DNA from: an uncultured Paracoccaceae bacterium
Lineage (GTDB): Bacteria; Pseudomonadota; Alphaproteobacteria; Rhodobacterales; Rhodobacteraceae
DNA length: 64,000 bases
Assembly: GCA_938005545.1 (NCBI GenBank)
Contig: CALKXV010000002.1
Span: 1-64,000, forward strand
Direction: 5' to 3'
Below, piece after piece: positions 8,756 through 17,522 of the stretch. The notes under the pieces are model-generated. The model was not told where the DNA came from. It saw only the letters and a program-made list of their open reading frames with translations, and did not search any database. Made by a program: the position numbers and the translations under genes. Position 1 is the first letter of the stretch, and every line of letters begins with the position of its first letter.

Positions 8756-8868
8756 AAGGCAACCATGACCCAAGCCAGAGTGACCATCAAGGGCCGAGAT
8801 ACATCGGTCACAACCATTGACTGGAACGTGATTTTAACTTGTTAGTCCGAATGCGGTATTGTGGCGGA

Positions 8869-9639
8869 ATGATTAGATCAACCATTACTGCGCTTTTGTG
8901 CCTTGTCACCCCCGCATTGTCTTCCGACATCCCTGCTGAATTGGCTCAGGCAAAATTTATGCCGGGCTGGCGGGATGGCGGCACGCATGTGGCCGGGTTG
9001 ACGATCAAGTTGGCGCCGGGTTGGAAAACCTACTGGCGCTCGCCGGGCGATTCCGGCATTCCGCCGCGGTTCAACTGGTCTGGCTCATCAAATATTTCGG
9101 CTGTGCAGGTGCAGTTTCCGGTTCCGCAAATCTATGACCAACACGGAATGCGTAGCATTGGGTACAAAGACACTGTGACCTTCCCGCTTTTAATCACGAC
9201 CCGCGATGGAAGCCAGCCCGTTTCGCTTCAAGGCGAAGTTAGCATTGGCGTCTGCGAAGAAGTTTGCATTCCGGTCACCCTTAGGGTGGCAACAAATCTT
9301 CCAGCAGGTGGATCGCATGACCGATATCTGGTTGCACTTATGGACGACAAACCCGAGCGCGGTGGTCGTTTGACCTGTGAGATAACCCCGATTGCCGATG
9401 GTCTGCGGATGACGGCTGTGGCCTCGGTTCCAAAGCTCAAGGGCGAGGAAATCGCCATCATTGAAACCGGCAATGCCGAAGTCTGGGTATCATCCCCTGT
9501 TGTTGAACGTCGCGGTGGCGAATTGCGTGCGGAAGTTGAAATGGTGGCGCCCTCTGCCAAGCCATTTGCCTTATCCCGATCCGAAGTTCGCATGACGGTA
9601 ATGGCAGGCGGTCGTGCAATCGAAATGGTCGGTTGCTGA
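8869..9639 (+). CDS. secreted DsbD-domain (alpha-like) protein
   Basis: A 256-aa exported protein: residues 1-20 form a signal peptide (MIRSTITALLCLVTPALSS) and the rest is a DsbD N-terminal-like immunoglobulin fold. A cysteine pair, VCEEVC (Cys129 and Cys133), matches the redox-active pair of the DsbD alpha domain. No membrane or thioredoxin-like gamma domain follows, so it is a stand-alone periplasmic module that would need an electron donor such as a CcdA/DsbD protein encoded elsewhere (inference). The ATG at 8869 is preferred over an upstream TTG at 8839 because it begins the signal peptide and has GGCGG close upstream. Confidence 0.82.
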   Translation: MIRSTITALLCLVTPALSSDIPAELAQAKFMPGWRDGGTHVAGLTIKLAPGWKTYWRSPGDSGIPPRFNWSGSSNISAVQVQFPVPQIYDQHGMRSIGYKDTVTFPLLITTRDGSQPVSLQGEVSIGVCEEVCIPVTLRVATNLPAGGSHDRYLVALMDDKPERGGRLTCEITPIADGLRMTAVASVPKLKGEEIAIIETGNAEVWVSSPVVERRGGELRAEVEMVAPSAKPFALSRSEVRMTVMAGGRAIEMVGC

Positions 9640-9650
9640 TCTAGGCGCGT

Positions 9651-12600
9651 TTAGGCACGCACGAAACGCAAGGCTGCCAAGGCCCATGTCACGAAACAAA
9701 CTGCTGCTGATCCCAACACGAACAGTCCCAAGGCCTGTGGTAAAGATGTGCTGCCGCCAAGTGCCGCTGGCAAACTGCCGGTGACCATGACGCTGCCCAT
9801 TGTTGCCACGAACCATCCCCCGATACATGCCATCGTCAGTCCAAGCGCGGTAGCCAGCCCTGGCACGCGCGTCCCGGCATATAGCCCTTTGTAAAAGGCG
9901 CGATAGTTTCGGCCTATGTCGTGGCCAATCGCCAGAAGTGCGGGCACGACGAGTAATACTAAAACAAGCCCGAAACCCAGACCATAGGTCAGTGTGATCA
10001 CGGTCGGTTTCAGGAACTGCGCGTCCTTTGATGTTTCGTAAAGAAGGGGTGCAAGGCCCAGAACAGTGGTTGCCGTGGTCAGGAAGACGGGCCTTAGGCG
10101 GTCGGCGGCGGCATCAATGATGGCGGGCACAAGTCCGCGGTCTTCCGCATATTCGTCCACCGTTGTCACCAACACGATGCTGTCGTTGATGATAATACCC
10201 ACCATTCCGATTAAACCAACGACCGAGAACATTGAAAGCGGCACATCCCAAAGATAATGGCCCCAGATCGCACCGACGAGACCAAAGGGAATGATCGCCA
10301 TAACAACAAAGGGCCGGGCCCATGATGCAAAGACCCAAGCCAGCACCAAGTAGATACCCAGAAGACAAAGGATTAATCCGGTGCCCGCGTCCGACAGGAA
10401 GTTGCGTTCGTCTTCCGCCAAGCCGGACATATAGGTCGCAATGCCGAAGTCTTGTTCCAGTTTCGGCAAAAGTGTGCCGCGAATTTCTTCCGCGATTTCT
10501 TCAGCGCGGTCGGGATCGTCTTCTGACAAGTCAGCCGTAACCGAGACGACAGCAATGCCGTTTTCACGGCGGATCGTCGAAAATCCTGTGCGTCGTTCGG
10601 CGGTCACAATGTCGGCCAGCGGTACATAAACTCCTGCGCCCGCCGTCGTCGGACCCGTGCGGATCAGCATCCGTTCAAGGAAATCTGCCGTCAGTTCACC
10701 GGTTGGAAGTTCAACGCGAATTGCAGCTGATCGTGGGCCATCAGGAAACGTGGCTGCTTCGATGCCGTTCAGACGAGCGCGCAAGGTTGCGCCTAGCATG
10801 TCGATGGTGATGCCAAGCGCCTGGCCTTGAGGTGTAAGTTCTAAGAGCAGTTCTTCTTTGTCGTAGCCAAGGTTGTCTTCGACGGCCGAAACTTCGCCAA
10901 AACGGCTGAGTTGGGTTTTCAACGTCTCGGCGGCGTCTTTCAGTATTAGAGTGTTGGCGCCCGATAGTTCGACATCAACGGCATCCCCGCCGGGGCCACG
11001 ACGCCAGCCACGAAAACTGATGGTTTCCAGAAGCGGATGACGCAGGACGGCGTCTTGCAGGTCGGCGACGAAGGCAAAGCTGGAATAGGGGCGCAGATCG
11101 GCATCGATCAGTTCGATGGCAATGGACCCCAATTGGAAGTTTTCTTTGTTTTCGGTGCCCGCAAGCCCGCGACCGGTATTGCCGCCGATTTCGGCGATGG
11201 CGAATTTGATCGGGTTCAAGCCATGCTCGGCTTCGTATTTTGCGCCCAATTCCTCGGCGGCGCGTTGCGCAGCACGTACGACTTCCATCGTGTCTTCGCG
11301 CGTTGCACCGGGCACCATGGCGAAGTTACCGGTGACGGATGATCGTTCCGGCGCATTGAAGAACCGCCACTTTACATCGCCGGAAATGAATAGCACGGCT
11401 TGGCTCGCAAGGATCACGAAAGCCATCGCGATAACAGGATAGCGCGCCCAAACCACACCCGAGATGAAAGGTCGGAACAAACGTTCCCGGAAGATACGGA
11501 ACCCCTTGTTCACTTGGCGCGACGGCCAATCGTACCAGTGCTCTTGTGCCGTATGCCTCAGCGCAAGTTTCATGTGGTGTGGCAAGATGAGGAAGCATTC
11601 GACCAGTGAAGCTGCCAGCACAACGATGACGGTGAAAGGGATGTCTCGGATAAGGTCGCCGAACCGGCCGCCGATGGCAATCAACCCGAAGAAGGCGATG
11701 ATCGTCGTAATGGTGGCAGAGAAAACCGGCGTAAACATGCGGCGTGCGGCGTTCTCGGCAGCGGTCGTTGGATCTTCGCCCAAACGGCGGGCGCGGAAAT
11801 CGGCATGTTCACCCACGACGATGGCGTCATCCACGACGATGCCAAGGGTGATGATCAACGCGAACAGTGAGATCATGTTGATCGTCAGACCGGCCATGAA
11901 CATAATGGCGATGGTGGCTAGCATGGCGACGGGGATGCCTGCGGCAACCCAGATTGCTGTACGAGTGTTGAGGAAAAGAAATAGTAGCAGCACGACAAGG
12001 CCAAGGCCCATCAGCCCGTTGTCCAAAAGGATATTCAGGCGACCGGTGATGGATTCCGCCAGAGTTCGGATCAGGCTGATTTCGACGCCATTTGGAAGCG
12101 TGGATTCCATTTCGGCGGCGACGTCTTCCACCAGGGCTTGCATGCGGATGGCATCACCGTTGGAAGAACGATCAACCCGGATCGAAATGGCGGATTCGTC
12201 GCCGACGAAATAGGCACGGTCTCGGTCAACGCTGCCGACAAGGACGGTCGCGACGTCACCGATCCGAAGTTGGGTTCCGTCATCGTCCGTTCGCAGAACG
12301 ATATCCGCAATCTGGTCCGCAGACCGTTTGGCAACACCGGTGCGCACGCGGGACGAACCTGCGACGTCCCCTGCGGGATCGGTTTCGGCTTCGCCGGCGA
12401 TGGCATCGGCGATCTGGCGCATTGTGACATCGTGGCGGATCAGATCGAGCGATGTGACCTCGACCACACTTTCGGGGGCGGCGATACCGCGGATGGTGGT
12501 GCGGGTCACGCCGACGGCGAAAAGCCGGGTCGTGAATTCGTCGGCAAAGTTAGCCAGTTGATCGACACCGACGGGGCCTTTGATCACAACGTCGGTCACC

Positions 12601-13031
12601 CTGTCTGACCATCGGCCACGACGAATTTCGGGATCGTCGGCGTCATCGGGCAGGTTTGAAACGGTATCGAGTGCGGAGGCCACATCATCCTGCGCCTGCG
12701 TCATGTCCCAGCCGGGTTCGAACTCAAGAGATATGGTTGCATTGCCTTCGCGCGACCGGGATTCCGTTTCGGTGACACCGTCGACCGATTGCAATGTGGG
12801 TTGCAGAACTTCGACAATCGACGCGTCGACATCTTCGGCGCCTGCGCCATCCCATGCAATGTCGATGGTGATATCGTCGATAATGACATCCGGGAAGAAC
12901 TGCGCGCGCATTTGCGGGATCGCATAAAGACCCGCACAGACGAGCAGTACCAGAAGAAGGTTCGCCGCCGTTCGATGACGCGTGAAGTAAGACAAAAGCC
13001 CGCCGGTTGCTTTGCCGAGATCGCGTGCCAT
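9651..13031 (-). CDS. RND-family efflux transporter permease
   Basis: Proton-driven inner-membrane pump of the AcrB/HAE1 type, 1126 aa. It has the N-terminal first helix (LLLVLLVCAGLYAIP), two large periplasmic loops and the paired acidic residues in TM4 (GIVVDDAIVVGEH) used for proton relay. After the last canonical helix it carries a tail of roughly 80 residues with two further hydrophobic stretches, longer than in AcrB. It lies 57 bp downstream of its membrane fusion protein gene on the same strand. No outer-membrane TolC-type gene is adjacent, so a channel from elsewhere would complete the complex. The substrate is unknown. Confidence 0.92.
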   Translation of the reverse strand: MARDLGKATGGLLSYFTRHRTAANLLLVLLVCAGLYAIPQMRAQFFPDVIIDDITIDIAWDGAGAEDVDASIVEVLQPTLQSVDGVTETESRSREGNATISLEFEPGWDMTQAQDDVASALDTVSNLPDDADDPEIRRGRWSDRVTDVVIKGPVGVDQLANFADEFTTRLFAVGVTRTTIRGIAAPESVVEVTSLDLIRHDVTMRQIADAIAGEAETDPAGDVAGSSRVRTGVAKRSADQIADIVLRTDDDGTQLRIGDVATVLVGSVDRDRAYFVGDESAISIRVDRSSNGDAIRMQALVEDVAAEMESTLPNGVEISLIRTLAESITGRLNILLDNGLMGLGLVVLLLFLFLNTRTAIWVAAGIPVAMLATIAIMFMAGLTINMISLFALIITLGIVVDDAIVVGEHADFRARRLGEDPTTAAENAARRMFTPVFSATITTIIAFFGLIAIGGRFGDLIRDIPFTVIVVLAASLVECFLILPHHMKLALRHTAQEHWYDWPSRQVNKGFRIFRERLFRPFISGVVWARYPVIAMAFVILASQAVLFISGDVKWRFFNAPERSSVTGNFAMVPGATREDTMEVVRAAQRAAEELGAKYEAEHGLNPIKFAIAEIGGNTGRGLAGTENKENFQLGSIAIELIDADLRPYSSFAFVADLQDAVLRHPLLETISFRGWRRGPGGDAVDVELSGANTLILKDAAETLKTQLSRFGEVSAVEDNLGYDKEELLLELTPQGQALGITIDMLGATLRARLNGIEAATFPDGPRSAAIRVELPTGELTADFLERMLIRTGPTTAGAGVYVPLADIVTAERRTGFSTIRRENGIAVVSVTADLSEDDPDRAEEIAEEIRGTLLPKLEQDFGIATYMSGLAEDERNFLSDAGTGLILCLLGIYLVLAWVFASWARPFVVMAIIPFGLVGAIWGHYLWDVPLSMFSVVGLIGMVGIIINDSIVLVTTVDEYAEDRGLVPAIIDAAADRLRPVFLTTATTVLGLAPLLYETSKDAQFLKPTVITLTYGLGFGLVLVLLVVPALLAIGHDIGRNYRAFYKGLYAGTRVPGLATALGLTMACIGGWFVATMGSVMVTGSLPAALGGSTSLPQALGLFVLGSAAVCFVTWALAALRFVRA

Positions 13032-13088
13032 GGCGCTTAGGTTCTCCTGTTCATTCGGTCGCTTGAGGGGAATGAGGGCGAAACAACA

Positions 13089-14546
13089 TCATCCCCCCAT
13101 TCGGCTTTCGATCCGTTCGACCATACGGGCCGGTACGCGATCTTCTTTCAAAGCCGACAGGACACGTGTTTTCGCTTCGTCTGGCATGAATTGATTGCCT
13201 TCTACAAAGGCCACAAGACGCGCGCGACGGTCGGGATCAAGCGCCAGAAGTTCGGGTTCCTGAGGTGCTTCTTGGCCCTCGGGGCGCACCGGACGAATAC
13301 GGATGCCAGCGCCCAAAAGCGGTGTGCGTTCGGCAACGATTTCGCGCCCCTGAAGATTGCGTGCGCGCACGATCACGTCGTCGCCTTCTCGGCGCAGGAC
13401 GTTGACGTTGGCGACGGTCAACCTGTCTTCATCGCCCAAAACCAACACCGTGCCTGCGCCATCGACGGCCAAGGCTGGCAAGCGCGCGACATTATCAAGA
13501 GGCGGTTCTTCGATGCGGATCGACACAAAATCACCCGGACGAAATCCCGGCGCATCGTCGAGGCGCGCGAAAAGGAGCCGCCCGGTTTGACCATCGCCGA
13601 CAGCGGCACTTTCGCGGCTGATCTTGCCTTTGGCTTCCATATCCACACCAAGGATGTCGATTGAAGCCGTGACATCGGCCCCAATAAGATCGCCATTTTC
13701 ATTGATGAGCCGGATGTATTGCGGGGTTGAGACCCGAAAGGCGACTTCCAAAGCATCCGGGTCGATCAGACGAGCCAAAGGTTCGCTTGCCGAAACGCGG
13801 CCACCCGGGATCATTGAAACCTCGGACAGGACACCGTTAAACTCGGCGGCAATTTCTGTGTCATCGAGGCCACGAACAGCGTCGGCCAATGCGATGCGGC
13901 GACGGTCGAGCATGGTTTTGGCTTGATCAATGCGGGCTTCGGCGCTGGCTTCGGCCTGTCGGCTGGACAGGATCGAACCATTGGCGGCGGACAGAGCAAG
14001 TTCTGCGGTTTCGACGGCGGCGGTCGAACCAACCCCGCGGCTCAGTAAATCCTGTTGGCGGGTCAGGGCATTGGCACGCAAGCGGGCCTGATCTTCCGCA
14101 CTTTTGATTTCGTCGCGCGACAAGATAAGAAGACGTTCGGCATCGCGAAGATCGGCTTCGGCTTCGGCCAAATCGGCGCGGGCGGTATCGACGGCGGATT
14201 GGGCTTGAACTGGATCGATGCGCACCAGAACATCCCCGGAGCGCACTTGCCCGCCTTCTTCTACCTTGTCGGAAATCCACATGATCGCGCCTGCCGTTGC
14301 TGCGCGCAGTTCAAGCGAACGACGTGTGCGAAGTTCGCCAAAGGTGGTCAAAACGGGCCGAATGGTCTCCGGTTCGACGGTTACAACGTTGGCTGCGAAA
14401 ATGCGTTCGCGTTGCGGCCTTTGCCGGGGTTCTTCGGACCAACGCGCTTCCAATGCGCCCCAAACCATCGACCCGGCATAAGCCATCAGGCCAAACGTCG
14501 TGGCCATGAGGAACAATCCGATGATGCATCTTCGAAGAAACTGCAC
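13089..14546 (-). CDS. RND efflux periplasmic adaptor (membrane fusion) protein
   Basis: HlyD/AcrA-like adaptor, 485 aa, that bridges the RND permease and an outer-membrane channel. A membrane anchor occupies residues about 8-28. It is followed by a biotinyl-lipoyl-like half-motif (GAIMWISDKVEEGGQVRSGD), a long alanine- and glutamate-rich coiled-coil hairpin (about 115-215), and beta-barrel and membrane-proximal domains. The C-terminal about 60 residues, rich in charge and proline, are longer than in AcrA. The start is a GTG at 14546 with AGGA seven bases upstream; no ATG fits. It is the first gene of the efflux operon; no TetR regulator is adjacent, but a short dyad lies upstream. Confidence 0.9.
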   Translation of the reverse strand: MQFLRRCIIGLFLMATTFGLMAYAGSMVWGALEARWSEEPRQRPQRERIFAANVVTVEPETIRPVLTTFGELRTRRSLELRAATAGAIMWISDKVEEGGQVRSGDVLVRIDPVQAQSAVDTARADLAEAEADLRDAERLLILSRDEIKSAEDQARLRANALTRQQDLLSRGVGSTAAVETAELALSAANGSILSSRQAEASAEARIDQAKTMLDRRRIALADAVRGLDDTEIAAEFNGVLSEVSMIPGGRVSASEPLARLIDPDALEVAFRVSTPQYIRLINENGDLIGADVTASIDILGVDMEAKGKISRESAAVGDGQTGRLLFARLDDAPGFRPGDFVSIRIEEPPLDNVARLPALAVDGAGTVLVLGDEDRLTVANVNVLRREGDDVIVRARNLQGREIVAERTPLLGAGIRIRPVRPEGQEAPQEPELLALDPDRRARLVAFVEGNQFMPDEAKTRVLSALKEDRVPARMVERIESRMGG

Positions 14547-14628
14547 GTGTTTTTCCTAATTCGGGCACCGTACTATGTAGTGTTTTCGCGAATTTAGTAA
14601 AGTTCTGGTGGTAAAACGTGCGCGAGCG

Positions 14629-15171
14629 CTATTTCCGTCGCAAATGTTCATCAAGACGCGGCATTATTTCCACAAAATTACAGGGACGGTGCCGATAATC
14701 GAGCTGAAAGCTTAGAATTTCATCCCAAGCGTCCTTGCAAGCGCCTGTGCTGCCGGGCAGCGCAAAAAGATATGTGCCTAGTGCAACGCCCCCGCAGGCC
14801 CGGCTTTGGACTGCGGATGTGCCGATTTTAGCCATAGAAACATGGGTGAAAACCGTTCCGAAGGCATCGATCTCTTTTTCATAGACATCGCGGTGTGCTT
14901 CCACGGTGACATCGCGGCCGGTCAATCCTGTGCCGCCGGTGGAAATGATCACATCAACGGCGTCATCTGCGCACCAATTGCGTAGAATTTGGGCGATCTT
15001 GTCTCGGTCATCGGTCACAATATCACGCGCAGCGAGTTTGTGACCGGCATCCTCAAGTCGTTTGACCAGAATGTCGCCGGAACGATCTTCATCCAAGCTG
15101 CGCGTGTCGCTGACGGCCAAAACGGCGATGCGGACAGGTAGGAATTCGCGTGTGTCGTCGATGCGGCTCAT
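14629..15171 (-). CDS. moaB: molybdenum cofactor biosynthesis protein MoaB
   Basis: A 180-aa MogA/MoaB-fold protein that adenylylates molybdopterin or otherwise acts in molybdenum cofactor assembly. It shows the diagnostic IAVLAVSDTRSLDEDRSG near the N-terminus, DVIISTGGTGLTGRDVT, and the C-terminal ALPGSTGACKDAWDEIL loop. The true start is the ATG at 15171, which overlaps the stop of the LysE-type gene by four bases; a longer open frame continuing upstream is a shadow of that gene. It is the last gene of a minus-strand UDG - LysE - MoaB run with ATGA overlaps. Confidence 0.93.
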   Translation of the reverse strand: MSRIDDTREFLPVRIAVLAVSDTRSLDEDRSGDILVKRLEDAGHKLAARDIVTDDRDKIAQILRNWCADDAVDVIISTGGTGLTGRDVTVEAHRDVYEKEIDAFGTVFTHVSMAKIGTSAVQSRACGGVALGTYLFALPGSTGACKDAWDEILSFQLDYRHRPCNFVEIMPRLDEHLRRK

Positions 15172-15788
15172 GTGCGTTTGTCTTCCAGCAAGAGGCGAAG
15201 CGCGAGGGCTCCGAAGATTGTGGCGGTGATCCAGCGTAGGTATCGTTCGAAGGTTGGGTTCTTTGCAAGGTGTTCGCCGAGGCCACCTGCGAATACGCCG
15301 ACGAGGCCATTGATGATGAAACCGCCGATGGCGAGGACCGTTCCGAAAATAAGAAACTGTGGCAAGACCGGGCGGGTTGGATCGACGAATTGCGGGAGGA
15401 AGGCGAGAATGAAAAGGATCACCTTGGGGTTGGTAAGGTTGACGATCAGACCGTCCCGAAAAGCGCGGCTTGGTCGCACACTTTGGGTGTCTGACGTGCC
15501 CATAGGTGTGTTGAGCGTTCGCCAAACGAGCCAGAGCAGATAGGCGACACCTGCGTACCGGATCGCATCGAAAATGACGGGGTATTGCGTGACGAGAATG
15601 CCGAGACCTAGGCCCGCGATCGTCACATGGATCATTGCGCCCGTAGATATACCAGCCGAAGCCGCAAGTGCCGGGCGGGCGCCGCCGCGGGTCCCTTGGG
15701 CGAGGCAAAAGAGCATATCAGCCCCCGGCGTCAGGTTGAGCGCAAGGCCCGCTGGCAGAAAGGCAAGAAGGACAATGGGATCGATCAT
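15168..15788 (-). CDS. LysE/RhtB family translocator
   Basis: A 206-aa inner-membrane exporter of the LysE superfamily, which usually exports amino acids or related metabolites. It opens with LLAFLPAGLALNLTPGADML, the family N-terminal signature, and has about six hydrophobic segments. The substrate cannot be deduced. Its ATG overlaps the stop of the uracil-DNA glycosylase gene upstream, and its own stop overlaps the moaB start, so the three are probably co-translated, although their functions look unrelated. Confidence 0.9.
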   Translation of the reverse strand: MIDPIVLLAFLPAGLALNLTPGADMLFCLAQGTRGGARPALAASAGISTGAMIHVTIAGLGLGILVTQYPVIFDAIRYAGVAYLLWLVWRTLNTPMGTSDTQSVRPSRAFRDGLIVNLTNPKVILFILAFLPQFVDPTRPVLPQFLIFGTVLAIGGFIINGLVGVFAGGLGEHLAKNPTFERYLRWITATIFGALALRLLLEDKRT

Positions 15789-16546
15789 CCGCGAAGCCTG
15801 GCTTTTAGGTCAAGAAGGTCCGCCCAAGCATCGCGCTTGGCTTCAGACGTGCGTAATAAATATGCGGGGTGGAACATCGGCAACGTGGGTTTGCCCAAAG
15901 CCTCGCTCCAATTGCCACGAAGGCGGGTGATACCACGTTTGCCCAGAAGCGCCTGGCACGCATGGTTGCCCATGGCGACAATCAGGTCGGGGTTGATCAA
16001 TTCGACGTGGCGCTTAAGGAACGGCAGCATCATCGCCATTTCGTCGGGCTTGGGATCGCGGTTCTGGGGCGGACGCCACGGCAGAACGTTGGTGATGTAC
16101 AGTGCTTGGTCGCGGTCAGGGTTCTCACGCGACAGACCGATGTGGCTGAACATCAGGTCCAAAAGCCGCCCGGCCCTGCCGACAAAGGGTTTGCCCGCCA
16201 TATCCTCATCACGCCCCGGAGCTTCGCCAATGATCATCACGCGCGCGTTTGGTTGGCCGTCGGCGAACACCAATTGCCGGGCACCCCGTTTCAAGTCGCA
16301 GTGGGGATAGGCCTCCATTGCAGCTTTGAGGGTGTTGAGGTCAGTTGCGGCTTCGGCGGCGGCGCGTGCGATGCCAACGGTGTCGACTTCGGCCATGGGC
16401 ACGGGACCGGTGGACTTCGGTTTGTTCGGTGCTGCCTTGGGCGTTTCGGGAATTTGCCTTCGGTCAATGGGGGCGTCAAGTATAGCTTCGTCAGCGCCAC
16501 AAGCGATTTGCCATTCGAGGGCCGTTTTCATCTCCCAGAATCCCAT
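15785..16546 (-). CDS. family 4-type uracil-DNA glycosylase
   Basis: A 253-aa protein of the uracil-DNA glycosylase superfamily that removes uracil from DNA. Motif A is IIGEAPGRDED and motif B HPAYLLR, both as in family 4 enzymes. An N-terminal extension of about 70 residues precedes the domain. Family 4 enzymes normally hold a [4Fe-4S] cluster with four cysteines. Here the ligand positions read YPHC (only one Cys of the usual CxxC), VLPWRPP (Trp where Cys is usual) and MMLPFL (no Cys), so the cluster appears lost. The start at 16546 is uncertain; an ATG at 16531 is also possible. It is the first gene of the moaB run. Confidence 0.88.
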   Translation of the reverse strand: MGFWEMKTALEWQIACGADEAILDAPIDRRQIPETPKAAPNKPKSTGPVPMAEVDTVGIARAAAEAATDLNTLKAAMEAYPHCDLKRGARQLVFADGQPNARVMIIGEAPGRDEDMAGKPFVGRAGRLLDLMFSHIGLSRENPDRDQALYITNVLPWRPPQNRDPKPDEMAMMLPFLKRHVELINPDLIVAMGNHACQALLGKRGITRLRGNWSEALGKPTLPMFHPAYLLRTSEAKRDAWADLLDLKARLRG

Positions 16547-16600
16547 GCGGGAAGGTTATGCGTGACGCCTCGCAGGGGCAATGGGCTTCGATGGTACGCG

Positions 16601-16864
16601 TTAGTCGATTGTCACGCCGAAAACAAAGGCCGTGACCTTGTCTTCAGTCATTTCGCAGGGCTTTAGAAGGGCGGTCCCATCGGCCAAGCGGTAAAGGTTG
16701 AAGCTGATGTAATCACTGCCGCCAAGCTCTTCAGCTTCCAGCTTTTGTGATCGTCCCGTCGCAAATATCGTTTTGGTGATCCGGTAGCGATTGCCTAAGT
16801 AAGTGCCGCCATAACCACCAACCGGAAGCGCATCGAAAGCTGCAACGAAATCATCCATTGTCAC
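16601..16864 (-). CDS. small conserved-looking hypothetical protein
   Basis: An 87-aa soluble protein of unknown function. It has no signal peptide or membrane helix and is rich in short beta-like segments (GGTYLGNRYRITKTIF, YISFNLYRL). The GTG at 16864 overlaps the plsY stop as GTGA, suggesting coupling; an ATG two codons further in, at 16858, is an alternative start. Co-transcription with plsY is likely but no functional link is evident. Confidence 0.6.
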   Translation of the reverse strand: MTMDDFVAAFDALPVGGYGGTYLGNRYRITKTIFATGRSQKLEAEELGGSDYISFNLYRLADGTALLKPCEMTEDKVTAFVFGVTID

Positions 16865-17469
16865 GTCTTTTTACCAACGCGCGGTTCTGTCCCTTCGCGA
16901 AGACGTTTAAGGTTGGCGCGGTGCGCCCAGAACACGATCAGGGCCATCACGAAGGCAACAACTGATGCGTGACCAGCCCCCAGAAACACTGCCGTGAGCG
17001 GGGCGCAGGCGGCTGCGACCAATGCTGAAAGCGATGAGATGCGAGTTAGCAAAAAGCAGACCAGCCAAAGCGCCATGGCAGCCAATCCAAGAAACGGTGC
17101 AATGCCAAGCAATGTTCCAAGGAACGTCGCGACGCCTTTGCCGCCTTTGAATTTGAGCCAAACCGGAAAGATATGGCCCAGAAAAGCGCAGAGCCCGGCA
17201 ATTTGTGCGGCGTCTTCGCCTGCAACGGCTCGTGCACCCAGTACGGCGATCAGCCCTTTGGAGCTATCGAGGATCAAAGTGGCAAATGCGGCTGGCTTCG
17301 ATCCAGTGCGCAGAACGTTCGTGGCCCCGATATTTCCCGAACCGATGCTGCGCGGATCGGGTAACCCAAAGGCTTTTGCCAGAACCAAACCGAAGGGAAT
17401 GCCGCCCAATAGAAATGCGGCAAGGGCGATGATCAACAACACTGGAACGGTGGTTTCAAATGGTGGCAT
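16861..17469 (-). CDS. plsY: glycerol-3-phosphate acyltransferase PlsY
   Basis: Inner-membrane acyltransferase, 202 aa, that moves the acyl group of acyl-phosphate (made by PlsX) to glycerol-3-phosphate, the first step of phospholipid synthesis. The conserved motifs are present: SIGSGNIGATNVLRTG (motif 1) and KFKGGKGVATFLG (motif 2). It has about five hydrophobic segments. It lies downstream of the pyrC-like gene on the same strand, with a gap of about 50 bp, and shares a GTGA overlap with the small hypothetical gene after it. Confidence 0.95.
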   Translation of the reverse strand: MPPFETTVPVLLIIALAAFLLGGIPFGLVLAKAFGLPDPRSIGSGNIGATNVLRTGSKPAAFATLILDSSKGLIAVLGARAVAGEDAAQIAGLCAFLGHIFPVWLKFKGGKGVATFLGTLLGIAPFLGLAAMALWLVCFLLTRISSLSALVAAACAPLTAVFLGAGHASVVAFVMALIVFWAHRANLKRLREGTEPRVGKKT

Positions 17470-17522
17470 GGCCAGGTTCCCTTATGGCGAGAATAAGCAG
17501 AGCGGGGACCGAGGCCAAGTGT

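Noticed and set aside
11464-12213. Plus-strand frame opposite the RND permease
   Set aside because: The Met/Ser/Arg-rich antisense translation has no ribosome binding site or domain.
15172-15708. N-terminal extension of moaB
   Set aside because: The frame stays open, but its Arg/Pro-rich translation is an out-of-frame shadow of the LysE gene, and the ATG at 15171 has the ATGA overlap.
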